From assembly GCF_015245355.1 (NCBI RefSeq), contig NZ_CP063311.1:2840345-2904344 (forward strand): a stretch of DNA of 64,000 bases, given 5' to 3'. This stretch comes from Anabaenopsis elenkinii CCIBt3563. Lineage in GTDB: Bacteria; Cyanobacteriota; Cyanobacteriia; Cyanobacteriales; Nostocaceae. The notes beneath the pieces are model-generated. The model ran no database searches, had not been told where the DNA came from, and was given only the letters and a program-made list of their open reading frames with translations. The position numbers and the translations under genes are program-made. Shown here one piece after another: positions 6,703-15,244 of this stretch. Positions within the stretch are counted from its first letter, which is position 1. Each line of letters begins with the position of its first letter.

Positions 6703-8571
6703 ATGTCCAAAAATACTGGCAGTAAAAAGCGACATAAGCACAGTCAAACATTAATTGCTGAATTACGGCAATTGTGGGGCTACCTGAACCGTCGCCGTCG
6801 GGTGCAGTTGGGGGCTTTGCTCCTGCTGATGCTGCTGTCTTCTGTGAGTGAGATGGTTAGTGTGGGGGCAATTTTTCCCTTTCTGGGAGCCTTGACTAAT
6901 GCACAGATGCTGTTGAATGCTCCCCATCTCCAACCAGTATTAAACTTATTACAGATTCAGACCCCAACCCAACTAGTGAGGGTCTTAGCTGTGGGGTTCA
7001 TTGTCGCCGCAGTGTTGGCTAATGGGCTGCGGTTGCTGACCCTGCAGGCGCGGTTGCGCTTGGCTGCAGCGGTGGGTTCTGATATCAGTAGCCAGGTTTA
7101 TTACACTACCCTGCGACAGCCCTACAGTTTCCATGTGCAGCACAACAGTAGCGATTTGATGCAGACAGTAACCGGGGATACCACGCTTCTGACTAGTAAT
7201 ATCTTGATACCCTTGGTGGCGTTTTTGACGGATGCCCTGGTTATACCTGCTTTAATGGGGACGCTATTATTCATTGATGGCAACATTGCCCTCTGGACAG
7301 GGGTAATTTTGGGGGGAGCCTACACAGTGATTTATCGCACCCGGCAACGTTTACTCAAGCGTAATAGCAAAATTATCGCCGAATCGGGGCAACGGAAAAT
7401 CAAGGTGGTGCAGGAGGGGATTGGCGGGATTCGGGATGTGCTATTAGGACATTCCCAAGACTTTTTTGAACGGGTGTATCTGCGGGCGGAGGCTGCTTTA
7501 AAGCAAGCTACAGCGACTAATTTGATTATTTCCCAGTCCCCCAGATATCTCATAGAGGCTTTGGCATTCTCTGCGATCGCCCTTTTAGCACTGAGTTTAG
7601 GTCAAAATGGGGATTTTAGCCAGGCGGTGCCAGTATTAGGTAGTTTAGCCCTGGGGGCGAAACGGTTACTACCGGCTTTACAAGAGGCTTTTGCATCTGT
7701 GGCAAAAATTCAGGGGTCGCGGGCGGCGTTAACGCGGGTGTTAGTAGCCTTAGAACGACCCATTGAGCCACTGCTGGGAACGACTGTTTCCAGGCCCTTG
7801 GGGTTGGAACAGGAACTACGGTTTGAGGGGGTATGGTTTGGTTATCACCAGGAAACACCCTGGGTATTGCGTGATTTTCACCTGCAGATTGTCGCCAAGA
7901 CCACAGTAGGGTTTGTGGGGAGTACGGGAAGTGGGAAAAGTACCACAGCAGATTTAATTTTGGGACTTCTGCAGCCAAATAAAGGCACAATATGGGTAGA
8001 TGGGTTACCTTTACAAGGTGAGAGGTTACGCCAATGGCAACAGAGTATTGCCCATGTACCCCAGCAGATTTTTCTGAGTGATGGCACTATTGCGGAGAAT
8101 ATTGCTTTTGGGATTCCTCAAGACCAGATTGATTTTGAGCAAGTGCGAAAGGCGGCGCGGTTGGCTCAGATTGATGAATTTATAGAGGGATTACCAGCTA
8201 AATATGATACCTACGTAGGAGAGCGGGGAATTCGGCTGAGTGGGGGTCAAAGGCAGCGTATAGGCATTGCCCGGGCGCTGTGTCGCAATGCCTCGGTGAT
8301 TGTGTTTGATGAGGCTACCAGTGCTTTAGATAATGCCACGGAAAAGGAAGTGATGGCGGCTATTGAGGGGTTGAGTCATCAGTTGACGGTAATTTTAATT
8401 GCCCACAGGTTAAGTACGGTGCAGAGGTGCGACTGTATTTTTCAGTTAGATCAAGGACAGGTAGTGGCACAGGGTACTTATGAGGAATTGCTGGCTAATA
8501 GTGGCAGTTTTCGGACTATGGCTTTGAGTGGTGTGGATGGTGAAGATAATAAATTTACTATCAAAATATAG
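6703..8571 (+). CDS. ABC transporter, ATP-binding/permease (exporter half-transporter)
   Basis: Type IV ABC exporter with fused membrane and nucleotide-binding domains, about 620 residues. About six hydrophobic segments occupy the N-terminal half, beginning LGALLLLMLLSSVSEMVSVG. The nucleotide-binding domain shows Walker A GSTGSGKST, signature LSGGQRQRIGIARAL, Walker B VIVFDEATSALD and the H-loop AHRLSTV. Lipid-linked oligosaccharide flippases (PglK type) and the heterocyst polysaccharide exporter HepA have this architecture, and the polysaccharide genes downstream support such a substrate. ATG 6703 is preferred to an in-frame TTG at 6670. The last codons coincide with the left end of a tnpB-derived element, so the native C-terminus may be altered. 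Confidence 0.85.
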   Translation: MSKNTGSKKRHKHSQTLIAELRQLWGYLNRRRRVQLGALLLLMLLSSVSEMVSVGAIFPFLGALTNAQMLLNAPHLQPVLNLLQIQTPTQLVRVLAVGFIVAAVLANGLRLLTLQARLRLAAAVGSDISSQVYYTTLRQPYSFHVQHNSSDLMQTVTGDTTLLTSNILIPLVAFLTDALVIPALMGTLLFIDGNIALWTGVILGGAYTVIYRTRQRLLKRNSKIIAESGQRKIKVVQEGIGGIRDVLLGHSQDFFERVYLRAEAALKQATATNLIISQSPRYLIEALAFSAIALLALSLGQNGDFSQAVPVLGSLALGAKRLLPALQEAFASVAKIQGSRAALTRVLVALERPIEPLLGTTVSRPLGLEQELRFEGVWFGYHQETPWVLRDFHLQIVAKTTVGFVGSTGSGKSTTADLILGLLQPNKGTIWVDGLPLQGERLRQWQQSIAHVPQQIFLSDGTIAENIAFGIPQDQIDFEQVRKAARLAQIDEFIEGLPAKYDTYVGERGIRLSGGQRQRIGIARALCRNASVIVFDEATSALDNATEKEVMAAIEGLSHQLTVILIAHRLSTVQRCDCIFQLDQGQVVAQGTYEELLANSGSFRTMALSGVDGEDNKFTIKI

Positions 8572-8922
8572 TGGGAGCGTGAGAACCCCTGCGCTTTAGC
8601 GAGGGGATGAAAAGCGACTCAACAGGATTTACCCTGTCGTATCCTGACTACAAAAAACTTATTGACAAGGCATTTCTGATTAGTTAGGCTAAAAAAGCAT
8701 CCACAAATATGGTGAAAAACCCAAAAGATGTTTTCCTTAAGTAGCCACACAGCTAGATTTATTTTTAGCCGAGGTGGGTAGGGCATTTTGACTGTGCCAC
8801 AACGATATTATTTATTCAAATTTTTAAATAAATAAAATCGTAAACTTTGCGTAGCGTGTCTTCAGACCGCGTAGCAACATCAGTTTAGAATCCCCTGTGA
8901 TTCTATCCAGGGGAGAAGTCAA
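8559..8922 (+). mobile_element. non-autonomous tnpB-derived IS element
   Basis: A 364-bp element present again in inverted orientation at 35368-35731 with very high identity. It starts TATCAAAATATAGTGGGAGC, carries the hairpin CCCCTGCGCTTTAGCGAGGGG, and ends in the same right end as the full tnpB element at 36548 (GAATCCCC..GGGGAGAAGTCAA). The stretch from about 8740 to 8922 is homologous to the last 180 bases of that element. The coding body has been deleted, leaving left end plus right end and putative omega-RNA region. Confidence 0.75.
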
Positions 8923-8949
8923 GATTACATAACCTCACCCCAGCCCTAT

Positions 8950-9851
8950 GAGGATGTTTGGAAAGTCAAGAAAAGCTCAAGTAACGATATTCTATCAGTA
9001 GACAAAAACGCGACAGAGTTACTTGAGCCATGTCTAAATCATACCCAACAGACTTGACAAATGAACAGTGGGAATTGCTATCAGTGCTGATACCCCCAAT
9101 AAATTTGGGGTGTCGTCCCCGTCGGGTTAACCTACGCGCTGTGATTAGTGCCATATTTTATGTTCTGTGTGCGGGTTGTCCATGGCGGATGTTGCCGACT
9201 TCCCAAAATGGCAAACGGTATACTATTACTTCCGAAAATGGCGCCTGGATGGTACATGGGAACGCATTAACCACAAACTTCAACAGTGGGTACGTGTTCT
9301 CGAAGACCATGAACCAAACCCAAGTGCAGCAATTGTGGATTCTCAATCTGTAGAGAGTGGAACAATGGTATCCCAAGCTGTCGGGTTTGATTCTGGGAAA
9401 CTGGTTAAGGGACGTAAACGGCATTTTTTAGTTGACACTCTGGGATTGGTTTTGATGGTTGTGGTCACCTCGGCTTATGAATCCGATCAAGCAGGCGCAA
9501 AAAAATTATTCACCCAAGCCAAGAACAGAATTAGCGATCGCTTGAATCGGTTGGTGCACATTTGGGTTGATGCTGGGTATCAAGGTAAAGGCTTTATGAG
9601 ATGGGTGATGGATACGTATCACTGGGTTTTGCAGGTTGTACGTCGTCCGGTGAATACTAAAGGCTTTGTTCTGCTACCAAAGCGTTGGGTTGTCGAGCGT
9701 AGTTTTGGTTGGTTTAATTGGTGTCGTCGATTGAGTAAGGACTACGAAATTTTACCCCAGACCCATGAAACATTTGTGCAAATCGCCATGATTCGGTTAA
9801 TGCTTAGAAGACTCGCTTAATTGAGTTGTTTAATACTTTCCAAACATCCTC
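8950..9851 (+). mobile_element. IS5-family insertion sequence (902 bp)
   Basis: Terminal inverted repeats GAGGATGTTTGGAAAGT and its complement at 9835-9851, flanked by the trinucleotide TAT on both sides. It contains one transposase gene split over two frames. The same ends define the MITE family in this window, whose clearest copies have TTA or TCA duplications, the TNA pattern known for the IS1031 group of IS5. The insertion lies directly upstream of murB. Confidence 0.88.
9030..9820 (+). pseudogene. IS5-family DDE transposase, frameshifted
   Basis: The first frame encodes YPTDLTNEQWELLSVLIPP to CPWRMLP, then the frame changes and DFPKWQTVYYYFRKW continues to the end at 9820. DDE residues are visible in the second frame: AAIVDSQSVES, WVDAGYQG and VVERSFGWFNWCRRLSKDYE. 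At the junction the expected codons between WRMLP and DFPKW are four bases short compared with the sister remnant at 17164 (WRMLPKDFPKW), so a small deletion rather than programmed frameshifting is the likelier cause. The copy is probably inactive. Confidence 0.8.
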
Positions 9852-9852
9852 T

Positions 9853-10779
9853 ATGGTTCGTCAAGAGATAGGTGCACAGATGCAATTTAGTCTTGGATTA
9901 ATGGATTGTAATATTCAACAGAAAGTTTTATTGGCTCCGTATACAACCTGGAAAATAGGAGGTTATCCGCAATACTTGGCAGAACCAAATCTTGAAACAG
10001 CACCCAAATTGGTAACCTGGGCCTATGAACAGGAAATACCTATTTATTTTGTTGGTCGTGGCTCTAATGTATTGATTGATGATGCTGGACTACCTGGGTT
10101 AGTAATATTAACTCGTAACTCCCTCACTGAGTTGAGACGTGATGGAGACAAAATTATTGCCGGGAGTGGCGTGTTCTTGCCTCAATTGTCTAAATTCGCA
10201 GCACGGGAGGGCTTTTCGGGCTTTGAGTTTCTCATTGGTATTCCCGATACCGTAGGCGGCGCGATCGCCATGAATGCTGGGTTGACTGTTTTTCGTCCCC
10301 GTGAGATGACAGCAATTGTTAAAAATTTTGATGTCTTAAATCTGGATGGCACCATTGAAACACTAACAATGGAAGACGTTCATGCTGGTTATCGTCACAC
10401 CGATTTATTAAATGGAAACCGCCTAATATTACAAGCTCGTTTTTGCTTACAAGAGGAGGGCGACCCAGATGAGATTCGCCGAAACACCTTTGACCATCTT
10501 GCGGAGCGTAAGCGTAAGCAACCGTTAGATAAACCTACTGCAGGGAGCACTTTTAAGTCACCTCCCGGGAGTAAGGGGGCTGGATGGTATATCCAAGAAG
10601 CGGGTCTGAAAGGTTTTCAAATTGGTGCTGCGCGGGTGAGTCCCATGCACGCCAATTGGATTGAAAACCTGGGCGGTGCAACAGCCGCAGATGTGCGTCA
10701 ATTAATCACACATATTCAAAAGACTGTTAAAGCTGAATTGGGAATTAATTTAGAAACTGAAGTTCGTTTCCTACCTTAA
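9853..10779 (+). CDS. murB: UDP-N-acetylenolpyruvoylglucosamine reductase (MurB)
   Basis: FAD- and NADPH-dependent reductase making UDP-MurNAc from enolpyruvyl-UDP-GlcNAc. Family motifs: GRGSNVLIDDAGLPGLVI (FAD site), [39 protein letters not shown] with the catalytic Ser, LKGFQIGAARVSPMHANWI, and the final NLETEVRFLP with the catalytic Glu. IPDTVGG has Asp where Gly is usual. An IS5 copy ends two bases before ATG 9853, so the original start and promoter are lost or displaced; an internal ATG at 9901 is where the duplicate begins. murA follows after 3 bp. The pair lies among polysaccharide genes, not with division genes. Confidence 0.88.
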   Translation: MVRQEIGAQMQFSLGLMDCNIQQKVLLAPYTTWKIGGYPQYLAEPNLETAPKLVTWAYEQEIPIYFVGRGSNVLIDDAGLPGLVILTRNSLTELRRDGDKIIAGSGVFLPQLSKFAAREGFSGFEFLIGIPDTVGGAIAMNAGLTVFRPREMTAIVKNFDVLNLDGTIETLTMEDVHAGYRHTDLLNGNRLILQARFCLQEEGDPDEIRRNTFDHLAERKRKQPLDKPTAGSTFKSPPGSKGAGWYIQEAGLKGFQIGAARVSPMHANWIENLGGATAADVRQLITHIQKTVKAELGINLETEVRFLP

Positions 10780-10782
10780 AAA

Positions 10783-12108
10783 ATGACAGAAAACTTAAAT
10801 AACCTGATTGTTCACCCTTCCCGCTTAGTCGGAACAGAAAACTTAAATAACCTGATTGTTCACCCTTCCCGCTTAGTCGGAGAGGTCAGGGTCAGCGGTG
10901 CAAAAAATTCTGCTCTTCGCGTCTTAGCGGCTTCTTTGCTAACATCTGCTCCGGTTCGACTTAAGAATTACCCAAGCGGGTTACTTGATGCTCGTCTTCA
11001 TGTTGAGATGCTAACAGCACTGGGTAAAACTTGCCAATTAATCAACCAGAGTGAGCTAGAAATTGTCGAGACTAACCCGCCTCGATCAGAGTTGCTTTGG
11101 TCAAAACGTTCTATTCGTAACACTTTGCTGATTTTAGGTGCTTTAGTCGGTCGTACAGGTAGGGGTAAAGTACCATTACCTGGAGGCTGTAAGCTAGGCG
11201 ATCGCAAATATGATATCCATCTTATGGTGCTGGAATCCTTCGGTGCTCATGTCTGGGAAGAAGGAGGCTATCTTTGTGCTGAAGTTCCTAGTCATCAAAA
11301 GCTCAGGGGAACAGAGATTTTCCTACCTATTCGCTCTACTGGGGCTACTGAAAACAGTATTATAATCGCTTGCCTAGCTGAAGGTATAACCCGCATTTGG
11401 GGACCACATATTCGTCCCGAAATTCAGGATCTGATTAAGTTTTTGCGATCCCTGGGAGCTAAGATAGAAGTCCGTGGACAAGAAAGCATTATTGTTGAAG
11501 GGGTGAATGAATTAGGTAGTACAACCCATGAGGTAATTGCCGACAATGTTGAAGCACTCACCTGGCTAATTGGTTCTGCGGTCACTAATGGAGATGTCGA
11601 GATTGTAGACTTTCCCTTTGAACACTTAGAAGTTCCTCTGATTCATCTGCGGGAAAGTGGGGTTCGTTTTTATCGCTTAGATAACCGCCTAATTGTTCGA
11701 GGTTCAAGCTGTTATCCCATTGATATCAGTACAGGCCCTTATCCGGGAATTAATTCGGATATGCAACCATTATTTACTGTCTTAGGCGCAATGGCTAAAG
11801 GAGAAAGCCGGGTCATTGATCTGAGATTTCCTGGACGCTACGCCTATGCAGAGGAACTGGCCAAAATGGGAATGAATTATGAAGTCAAGGATAATCTTTT
11901 GGTCATTCACGGAGGCAATAAACTTCAGGGAACTGAAGTAACAGCACTGGATTTAAGAGCCGGTGCAGCCTTGATGATTGCCGGTTTGGTAGCAGATAGT
12001 CCAACTAATATTAGCAATGCATGGCAAATTTATCGAGGTTATGATCAGATAAATAAAAAGCTCTCTCACCTTGGCGTCAGTATTTTCAGTGAGATGCAAC
12101 AACAGTAA
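10783..12108 (+). CDS. murA: UDP-N-acetylglucosamine 1-carboxyvinyltransferase-like protein (MurA)
   Basis: 441 residues of the EPSP-synthase/MurA fold. GAKNSALRVLAASLL carries the Lys-Asn pair of the active site, and LPGGCKLGDRKYDIH the loop with the PEP-binding Cys. The latter differs from the usual GGCAIGARPVDLH, suggesting a divergent paralogue. C-terminal DLRAGAALMIAGLVAD is canonical. The reaction transfers enolpyruvate from PEP to UDP-GlcNAc, directly upstream of MurB. The first 33 codons contain a perfect 48-bp duplication. It follows murB by 3 bp and its stop overlaps the ATG of a partial murB copy (TAATGG at 12106-12111). It may be a second, pathway-specific MurA. Confidence 0.85.
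   Translation: MTENLNNLIVHPSRLVGTENLNNLIVHPSRLVGEVRVSGAKNSALRVLAASLLTSAPVRLKNYPSGLLDARLHVEMLTALGKTCQLINQSELEIVETNPPRSELLWSKRSIRNTLLILGALVGRTGRGKVPLPGGCKLGDRKYDIHLMVLESFGAHVWEEGGYLCAEVPSHQKLRGTEIFLPIRSTGATENSIIIACLAEGITRIWGPHIRPEIQDLIKFLRSLGAKIEVRGQESIIVEGVNELGSTTHEVIADNVEALTWLIGSAVTNGDVEIVDFPFEHLEVPLIHLRESGVRFYRLDNRLIVRGSSCYPIDISTGPYPGINSDMQPLFTVLGAMAKGESRVIDLRFPGRYAYAEELAKMGMNYEVKDNLLVIHGGNKLQGTEVTALDLRAGAALMIAGLVADSPTNISNAWQIYRGYDQINKKLSHLGVSIFSEMQQQ
10786..10881 (+). repeat. 48-bp perfect tandem duplication in murA start
   Basis: Two identical 48-base units (10786-10833 and 10834-10881), each encoding TENLNNLIVHPSRLVG. The protein keeps its frame but gains 16 residues before the conserved VRVSGAKN strand. 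Perfect identity indicates a very recent event. Confidence 0.95.
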
Positions 12109-12528
12109 TGGATTGTAATATTCAACAGGAAGTTCTGTTGGCTCCCTATACAACCTCGAAAATAGGAGGTTATGCGCAATACTTGGCAGAACCAAATCTT
12201 GAAACAGCACCCAAATTGGTAACCTGGGCCTATGAACAGGAAATACCTATTTATTTTGTTGGTCGTGGCTCTAATGTATTGATTGATGATCCTGGACTAC
12301 CTGGGTTACTAATATTAACTCGTAACTCCCTCACTCAGTTGAGACATGATGGAGACAAAATTATTGCCGGGAGTGGCGTGTTCTTGCCTCAATTGTCTAA
12401 ATTCGCAGCACGGGAGGGGGCTTTTCAGGCTTTGAGTTTCTCATTGGTATTCCCGGTACCGTAGGCGGCGCGATCGCCATGAATGCTGGGTTGACTGTTT
12501 TTCCTCCCGTGAGATGACAGCAATAATT

Positions 12529-13669
12529 TAGGACTTACGCATTGACAAAAAATATGATCTATGATATCTAGATCATGCGATCGCTATTAAGATTAGCAAA
12601 AATATGCTCACGTACAACTAAAGTAAACAGATTCCGTTGTATTTCATACCAATTGCTAATTATTTTTTCAGAGCGCATAAACTCCAACTTAACAAAAGCT
12701 TGAAGTGAACAAAAGATGTGAGTCTTAATTGCATGAGTATCCCTAACCATGAACCGACAAATTCCACATACTTGTTTTATGGCTCGATGAAAGGTTTCAA
12801 TTCCCCAATGAGTATCATGAATTGTCATAAATTCATTTCTAGTTATATCCTCGATTCTTTCCTCATCTGGAAGATACAAAATATAGTGTCTAGAGTCTTC
12901 TTTTTTAAAGTCTTTCCTAAACAACTTTATAAATCCAAATTCTTTCAGATGAGTCCTTAATCCTTCTTCGGGAATAGCCAGAGTGCTTACTTGACAATAC
13001 TTGTGTGGCTCATTTGAAACAGTTCTATTTTTTTCAATTCCGAAGAGAAAACCCAATTTCTGGTTTTTTAGGAATTTCAAATTTTCTACTCCTGAATACC
13101 AACTATCACCTGTTACAATTCTGGGTTTGACTCCCCAGCTTATTATTTCACTTACCATTTCTCTAAAATAATCGTTTTTTGTTTTTCCCTCCTTTTTATC
13201 ATATATTCTGTAATTTATTGGCACTGAATTACCATGAATATCACTGTAATATAGAGTGATTAAATTTAAGCCAATAATTGTTTTATGGGCTTTACCTGAC
13301 CAAAAATAACCGATTAATTCAGCATTTTTGGGGTCGCTGTAAATCTTTTCTATCACTGTATCATCTACACTTAGTATTCCTCCTACCAAGTTAATAACTT
13401 TTTCTATAATGTTGAATAAATCTTTCGGTTCATATCGCTCTCTCAATAAAAAGCGATTCACACTATCATGTGAAACGTCTCCTAATATCTCTGCTAACCT
13501 ACTGCACCCCCCAAACTTTGGCTCTGACAGTAAAAATAAGGTGTATAGGTCTAGATTGCATTGCGCTGTGGATGGTTTCGTGATTTTTCTAATTGTCTGA
13601 TACCTAGCAAGTAGACGACCTATATTTATCAATTCACTATTTTGTTATTCTGTCAATGCGTAACTCCTA
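12529..13669 (-). mobile_element. 1141-bp DDE insertion sequence, copy 1
   Basis: Ends TAGGACTTACGCATTGACA and, inverted, TAGGAGTTACGCATTGACA. It is flanked by the 5-bp direct repeat TAATT (12524-12528 and 13670-13674). Size, ends and transposase equal those of copy 2 at 18071-19211, which lies in the opposite orientation. The insertion is in the murB duplicate. Confidence 0.93.
12568..13632 (-). CDS. DDE transposase (IS4/IS701-like superfamily)
   Basis: 354 residues. DDE-type features: ILSVDDTVIEKIYS with the first Asp, RIVTGDSWYSGVENLKFLKN with the second, and IHDTHWGIETFHRAIKQ with the Glu in a Y/H-R-E-K-like arrangement typical of IS4-superfamily enzymes. The start codon is TTG at 13630-13632, 37 bp inside the right-hand end. 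It differs from copy 2 at one residue only (IKLF versus IKLL). I cannot fix the family more narrowly from sequence alone. Confidence 0.9.
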   Translation of the reverse strand: MINIGRLLARYQTIRKITKPSTAQCNLDLYTLFLLSEPKFGGCSRLAEILGDVSHDSVNRFLLRERYEPKDLFNIIEKVINLVGGILSVDDTVIEKIYSDPKNAELIGYFWSGKAHKTIIGLNLITLYYSDIHGNSVPINYRIYDKKEGKTKNDYFREMVSEIISWGVKPRIVTGDSWYSGVENLKFLKNQKLGFLFGIEKNRTVSNEPHKYCQVSTLAIPEEGLRTHLKEFGFIKLFRKDFKKEDSRHYILYLPDEERIEDITRNEFMTIHDTHWGIETFHRAIKQVCGICRFMVRDTHAIKTHIFCSLQAFVKLEFMRSEKIISNWYEIQRNLFTLVVREHIFANLNSDRMI

Positions 13670-13725
13670 TAATTGTTAAAAATTTTGATGTCTTAAATTT
13701 TGTATTTGAAGGAGGAGGTTAATCC

Positions 13726-14805
13726 TTGAACAACCAAGAACTGATGTCTTACGATGACATTTACGTTAAATCAAATGACCTGACGCAGGTCGACGGACCG
13801 ACTGTGATTGCGCTCGCCCACAATGAGATGTATTTCTTGCCCGCCTGGCTCGATCACTACCGAAAACTCGGGGCCGAGCGTTTTATCATTCTCGACGATG
13901 CTTCGACAGACAGCACCCTGGACTATCTCCGAGCACAGCCGGATGTGATGGTGGTGGGCAGTCATCGCCGCTTTGGTGAGACCGTCCCAGTCATCGACCG
14001 CCTCGATCCGACGGGACAGACTGTCGAGATGCGCCGGATGGTTGATCTATGGCGCATGATTCTGCCGGAGAAATTCACTCTCAACTGCTGGGTAGTTCAA
14101 GCCGCTCTCGACGAGTTTCTGGTTCTACCCAATGGGCGAAAGCTAGCAGATATTTTCGACGAATTATCCACGTCTGAATACGACGCCGTCACTGGTACTA
14201 TGCTTGACATTTACCCTGCAAACATCGGAGTTATGCGAGCACAACAAATGCAGACTACCGTAAGCTTTTCAGACGAATGGTTCTTTGACGGAGTTCCTCA
14301 TCGACTGCCAACAGGACTTCACTTTCGTAAGGTATATCATGGGTCACGCGCCAGATTGTTTCATCAGTTCCTACCTGAGACTGCTATGACCTTTCACGAG
14401 CGCTTGCGGGAGCGGCTAAGTCGCTGGTATCACCGCGAAGGTCCGTACAGAAAGGTGAACAATACCCAAAAGTTCTCTCTCGTCCGGTGGCGGTCAGGAA
14501 CTTGGATGCGGTCATCACACAATATTAGCCTGCCTATCTCGAAACAGCATCACCTGCCAATCCTGCATATGAAGTTTACCGGTGATCTTTATCGTCGCGC
14601 AGAAGTCGCGATCCGCAGCAAGTCCTACTACAATAGCTCGAAGGAGTATACACAACTTATCGAACTGATTTCGGAAATGGAACGCCGAGATGCCTCATTC
14701 CTTTTTCCGAAATCAGCTTCAATTCATAACATTGTCGCATTTCAAAGTGCAAGATTAATCCTAGGTTTTGATGATAATACTCGCCAACCAAGTCATGAAA
14801 ACTAG
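13726..14805 (+). CDS. glycosyltransferase, GT2/GT92-like
   Basis: 359 residues. VIALAHNEMYFLPAWLDHYR followed by LGAERFIILDDASTDSTLDY is the GT-A nucleotide-sugar fold with the DDASTD element of family 2/92 transferases. A TTG at 13726 with a strong GGAGGAGG ribosome site nine bases upstream fixes the start. Codon use is strikingly GC-rich compared with all neighbours (many GCC, GAC, CGC and CTC codons), which points to recent transfer from another lineage. It probably adds a sugar to the surface polysaccharide; donor and acceptor cannot be told. Confidence 0.8.
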   Translation: MNNQELMSYDDIYVKSNDLTQVDGPTVIALAHNEMYFLPAWLDHYRKLGAERFIILDDASTDSTLDYLRAQPDVMVVGSHRRFGETVPVIDRLDPTGQTVEMRRMVDLWRMILPEKFTLNCWVVQAALDEFLVLPNGRKLADIFDELSTSEYDAVTGTMLDIYPANIGVMRAQQMQTTVSFSDEWFFDGVPHRLPTGLHFRKVYHGSRARLFHQFLPETAMTFHERLRERLSRWYHREGPYRKVNNTQKFSLVRWRSGTWMRSSHNISLPISKQHHLPILHMKFTGDLYRRAEVAIRSKSYYNSSKEYTQLIELISEMERRDASFLFPKSASIHNIVAFQSARLILGFDDNTRQPSHEN

Positions 14806-14865
14806 CACAAAGCGAGAAATGACATCAAGGCAAAATATGACAAGATATTAAGTGTGCGATTCGTT

Positions 14866-14899
14866 CTTCCTAAATGAGCATTTATGCTCATTTAGGAAG
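14866..14899. terminator. perfect 34-nt hairpin after GT2 gene
   Basis: Arms CTTCCTAAATGAGCA and TGCTCATTTAGGAAG (15 bp, no mismatch) around the loop TTTA, about 60 bp after the GT2 stop. There is no clean U tract, so it may be a terminator, an mRNA-stabilising hairpin or an element end. Confidence 0.5.
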
Positions 14900-14980
14900 G
14901 TAAGGCTGGTGAAAACCAGATTCTTATAACTGTGTGTTCATGTAGGTGAGAATCCTACCCCCTAGCTGCAAGGGTGACAG

Positions 14981-15190
14981 CTTTTTCAACCGTCTCATAG
15001 TCCTGAGATCAATCCTATTGAACGACTCTGGGAGCATATTAAACAGGCTTTGTCTTGGCAGACTTGTCATAATTTAAGTCAATTAAGAAACAATCTTAAG
15101 CAAGTTCTGGATTCTCTCTCTACTGAAGCGATCGCTTCTCTTTGTGGATGGCACTATATTGTCTCTGCTTTATTAAGTGCAACTTCATAG
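14981..15190 (+). pseudogene. IS630-family transposase, C-terminal fragment
   Basis: The frame FQPSHSPEINPIERLWEHIKQ continues to SALLSATS and TAG at 15188-15190. SPEINPIERLWEHIK is the hallmark of the third catalytic region (Glu) of IS630/DDE_3 transposases. The upstream two-thirds of the gene is missing. The fragment ends about 55 bp before the methyltransferase ATG and appears to have removed the 5' end of that gene. Confidence 0.75.
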
Positions 15191-15244
15191 AGAATTGGTA
15201 TAAGACACAGAATTCTATCATGGGGATATGAATACTTATGCTAT

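Larger units (their letters stand above)
12108..13697 (+). pseudogene. partial duplicate of murB, frameshifted and IS-interrupted
   Basis: Bases 12108-12528 copy 9901-10321 of murB with a few differences. The reading frame is intact to FAAREG, then an extra base in a G run shifts it ([10 protein letters not shown] instead of GFSGFEF). After a 1141-bp IS the copy resumes at 13670-13697 (GTTAAAAATTTTGATGTC) and ends, so only about the first 145 codons were duplicated. It begins at the stop of murA, giving murB-murA-murB'. Confidence 0.9.

Noticed and set aside
7332..8087. several minus-strand open frames inside the ABC exporter gene
   Set aside because: Antisense shadows of a well-supported coding region.
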